Shown one piece after another: positions 61,318 through 64,000 of a stretch of DNA of 64,000 nucleotides; position 1 is the stretch's first letter, and each line of letters opens with the position of its first letter. Origin of the DNA: Rhabditophanes sp. KR3021 (Eukaryota > Nematoda > Chromadorea > Rhabditida > Alloionematidae); contig CAUJLY010000006.1 in the NCBI GenBank assembly GCA_963281155.1, forward strand, positions 1,922,001 through 1,986,000, in the 5' to 3' direction. The notes beneath the pieces were generated by a model, which was not told the DNA's origin, did no database searches, and saw only the letters and a list, made by a program, of their open reading frames with translations. The position numbers were made by a program, and so were the translations under genes.

Positions 61318-64000
61318 TCAATCAAATTCCATTGCAGTAACAAAGTGTTGATTAGTATTGTCAAGCATGAATTGTTGGTTTAGATTAGTGTGGGAGTATT
61401 GTGGTTGTCTAAGAGGGTTTGGATTAATGTTATTATTATTGTTTGGAAGAGGGATGTTAGGTGGCTTTACCATGCCATTTGGATTTGACGGATGTTGTCT
61501 TTGAGGGACATTTGGTTGATATGAATAGTTGTGGAAAGATTGGGATTTGGTAAGGGTTGCTTGGTTTTGTGAGATGTCTTCAGATGTGTTGTCGTAGTAT
61601 GAGTTGTTGGTGAAACTGTTGTTTTGGGTCATTTGGTTGTTTCGACCCAGCATATAAGATTGGTCGTAGGAACTGGCACTGGGTTGGTCTTCATATCCAT
61701 CATACGACATTCCTCCGTTTCTGTAAGCTTGTGGGATTTGTTGACATACTCCAAAAGGGTCTTCATTTATCATTGCAGACCTTGTCACTGTAAATTTTGA
61801 GTATTTGGGTTTTGGAACTTGGAATTGGTAGCCATTTGCCTGTTGGCATTGAATTTGAGAGTTTGGAGTAATTGGAGATGAGCAGTCATTATTGTAAGGA
61901 ATCGCCCCAGTATCAATATAAAACATTGGCTTATTTGAATCTGGATAACATCCATTTTGACTAGCCATGCCTGAATTGACAATATTACATTCTTGATTGT
62001 TCCTAGGGACATTACATTCCTGAGTATTCCTGGGAACATTACAATCTTGATTGCTTCTACCATTACAATCTTGATTACTTCTGACAGTACAATTATTATT
62101 TGGGATATTTTGAGAGCCATGCGAAGATGACTTGATCATAATTCCCATTCCGGAAACCATATTTTGCGTTAGTGTAACATTATAATTGGGATCACAATCC
62201 AAACTTGCATTTGAGATTGATTTGTTTGTGGCGTCAACGATGACGTTACTTCCATTTATATTGTAACGGTCACCATTTTCTGACATTTGATATTGATAAT
62301 CTGTCATTGAAGATGTTGAATTATTTAGAGACAAGTTTGGAGCTGTGTTGTAGGAAGAGTCAGAGTATTGGCTGTTGATTGAGAGAAGGGAACTGCTGGA
62401 GCAGGATGGTTTGAGTGTCAATTCTTCTTCGGTTTGGCCTTTTCTTCGTGTCATTCCCATGATTTCTTCCATGCTTAAATTGCCCTTTTCTTGCAAGGCT
62501 AGGGAATCCAAGTTGTCAAGTAAATCATGCATCAAAGGATCACTTGCATGTTTACCGAATGATTCGAGAAAATGCAAATTCTTATTCATCACATTCCCCA
62601 ACATCACAATAGTTGGCAAGAACAAAAGCAAATTACCGAATCTCGAAGAAGCAACGCCTTCCGGATGGATTGCTTTAACAGTATGAAAGAGTGCTTCTTG
62701 AACACGATCTCTTAAATCAGCAATCATCTCTGCGCTCTCATGTGAGAGGCCACGGACTTCTAAAACAGTAATAATAAATATGTTTACAAAAATTTGTTTT
62801 CAAACAAAAAAGTTGTATTGTAAACGTACGATGATTAAGAACTATGATCGCCTTCATTAAAGTTGACTCTTCATCAGCTAAGTTGAAATTTCTAAATGGC
62901 TCAACCAACTCATCGATTGCTCTTTCAACAATTTTGTTTGCTAGGTAGCTGCAAAAGAAAGATAATTTGTGGTTTGAAGATCAAACAACTTACTAAGGCT
63001 CCTCGTATGAGTATTCTGAAAGTCTTGGAACGTAACCAAAATTACACATACAAAGAATATTCTTGTCAGATGCTTTTTTGGCGGTTGCGACGGAGAAACT
63101 GAAGATGGATAGAGGTGCATAAGCACTTTTGATTAAAGCTAATTTGTCACTGATATTATGCATCTCCATGATTAGTGACAATTGTTCTACCCAATCTATC
63201 GTTGAGATTAGGTGACGGTGAGCAATTGACTTTAATTCTTGATTGCCGGCTTGTTGGTATGGGTTGTAATTCATCTAAATTAGGTGGGCGATTAGTTGTG
63301 TCATTAATTAACATTAAAGTACCTCTGTTCGTTTGCCGTCCAAAAATGTGGGATCTTCAAGGATGTGACGAATGGATGAAAATTGAATAGGATAGATGCA
63401 TAATCCGTTATCTAGAGTGTCGCCGTGACAAACCCATTTTTCAGCTTGAGTTAGCTGAACAATTAAAGTCTTGATATCTGGCGACATTCCATTTAGCCAG
63501 TCTTCTTTTCCGAAGTATTTGGGACTGTGGAACATGTCATCTTCCGTTCCACTTGTTTCTCCACAAGACACATGATTTTTTATGTTTTTTCTCAACTTTA
63601 AATGACCGATTTTTGAACTGTTGTCTCGATCGGGTCTTACAGCTAAATAAAGTTTAAATACTTACACTTAATTAAATTTTGGTTACCTTTTGGATCCATT
63701 CCGACCTCAATGCAACCTAAAATCATTAATTATTAATTGGAAAAAGTTGCAACTTACGCCGGAAACGACAAAATCGACATGAATTGCGTTCATCTAAAGG
63801 AAGTAATTAATTTGAAATGTGTTAATTAATCAATTGCTTTGAAAAACGTACGTCTATCCACAATGCAATTTCCCTGATACCTGCAAACATACTCTTTGGG
63901 TCTTTTGAGAGTACGTCTAAAGAATCCCTTGCAACCATAACAAGTGGGAACAGAATAATGCATACGTGCTGGAAAATCACCACAAACTCTGCACTTGTCA
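61318..64000 (-). CDS. HNF4-like nuclear hormone receptor (5' end outside window)
   Basis: Ligand-regulated transcription factor. Exons: 63852-64000, 63758-63793, 63687-63716, 63323-63642, 62994-63274, 62830-62948 and 61318-62759; about 791 residues are visible. The zinc-finger domain reads CRVCGDFPARMHYS, P-box CYGCKGFFRR, second finger CRYQGNCIVDR and NSCRFCRFRRCIEVGMDPKA. The ligand-binding domain has STIDWVEQLSLIMEMHNISD, DKLALIKSAYAPLSIF, DEESTLMKAIIVLNH, RGLSHESAEMIADLR and RFGNLLLFLPT, the last close to HNF4 (RFGELLLLLPT). A long Asn/Gln/Ser-rich C-terminal tail of over 300 residues follows, including a 7-8 residue tandem repeat around SNQDCN. This fits the HNF4-derived nematode receptors. 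Confidence 0.92.

Noticed and set aside
1..64000. CRISPR arrays, bacterial operons, insertion sequences, tRNA/rRNA genes
   Set aside because: The window is eukaryotic. No regular repeat-spacer array, cloverleaf, rRNA block or intact transposon was recognised by eye; tRNAscan and repeat searches could not be run.

Overview
The window is a strongly AT-rich invertebrate nuclear genome segment. Its genes are split into many exons, separated either by small introns (about 45-130 bp, GT-AG) or by kilobase-scale introns, with long intergenic stretches between genes. A nematode, or something close to one, fits best: an astacin with the NAS-type prodomain/catalytic/EGF/CUB layout, an HNF4-like nuclear receptor with a nematode-style zinc finger, a degenerin-family channel, a nematode-like serpentine receptor, and both short and long introns. 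I cannot name the genus. All exon joins below were made by hand from splice signals, reading phase and protein-family fit; no transcript evidence was available.

Layout. 1-14.8 kb, minus strand: a partial 7TM receptor, an allatostatin/galanin-receptor-like GPCR (1864-3977), and a conventional protein kinase C (7402-14829) with two alternative first exons and two alternative last exons. 18.0-24.8 kb, minus: a secreted astacin metallopeptidase and a plasma-membrane Ca2+-ATPase. 24.8-33.3 kb: a gene desert. 33.4-38.3 kb, minus: a metabotropic glutamate receptor whose tail region can be read in more than one frame, with a decayed coding block inside one intron. 38.3-42.7 kb: gene-poor. 42.7-45.4 kb: a small PDZ protein (minus) and a degenerate duplicate of its 3' end. 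46.4-48.8 kb, plus: a DEG/ENaC channel. 49.3-50.6 kb, minus: a signal-peptide-bearing LC8/dynein-light-chain-like protein and a small secreted cysteine-rich protein. 52.1-54.4 kb, plus: an ELKS/ERC/CAST active-zone scaffold. 55.6-56.4 kb: a decayed unidentified gene. 57.0-57.7 kb: RER1. 59.8-61.1 kb: an N-terminal RASSF. 61.3-64.0 kb, minus: an HNF4-like nuclear receptor, running off the window.

How the genes relate. They are independent transcription units, not an operon. Many products act in neuronal or calcium signalling: two GPCRs, mGluR, Ca2+-dependent PKC, PMCA, DEG/ENaC and ELKS. Adjacency alone does not prove functional linkage. The most unusual items are the PKC last exon that encodes an atypical-PKC-like acidic hydrophobic motif and ends in Cys-Cys, the secretory LC8-like protein, the frame-switching mGluR tail, and the duplicated PDZ last exon.
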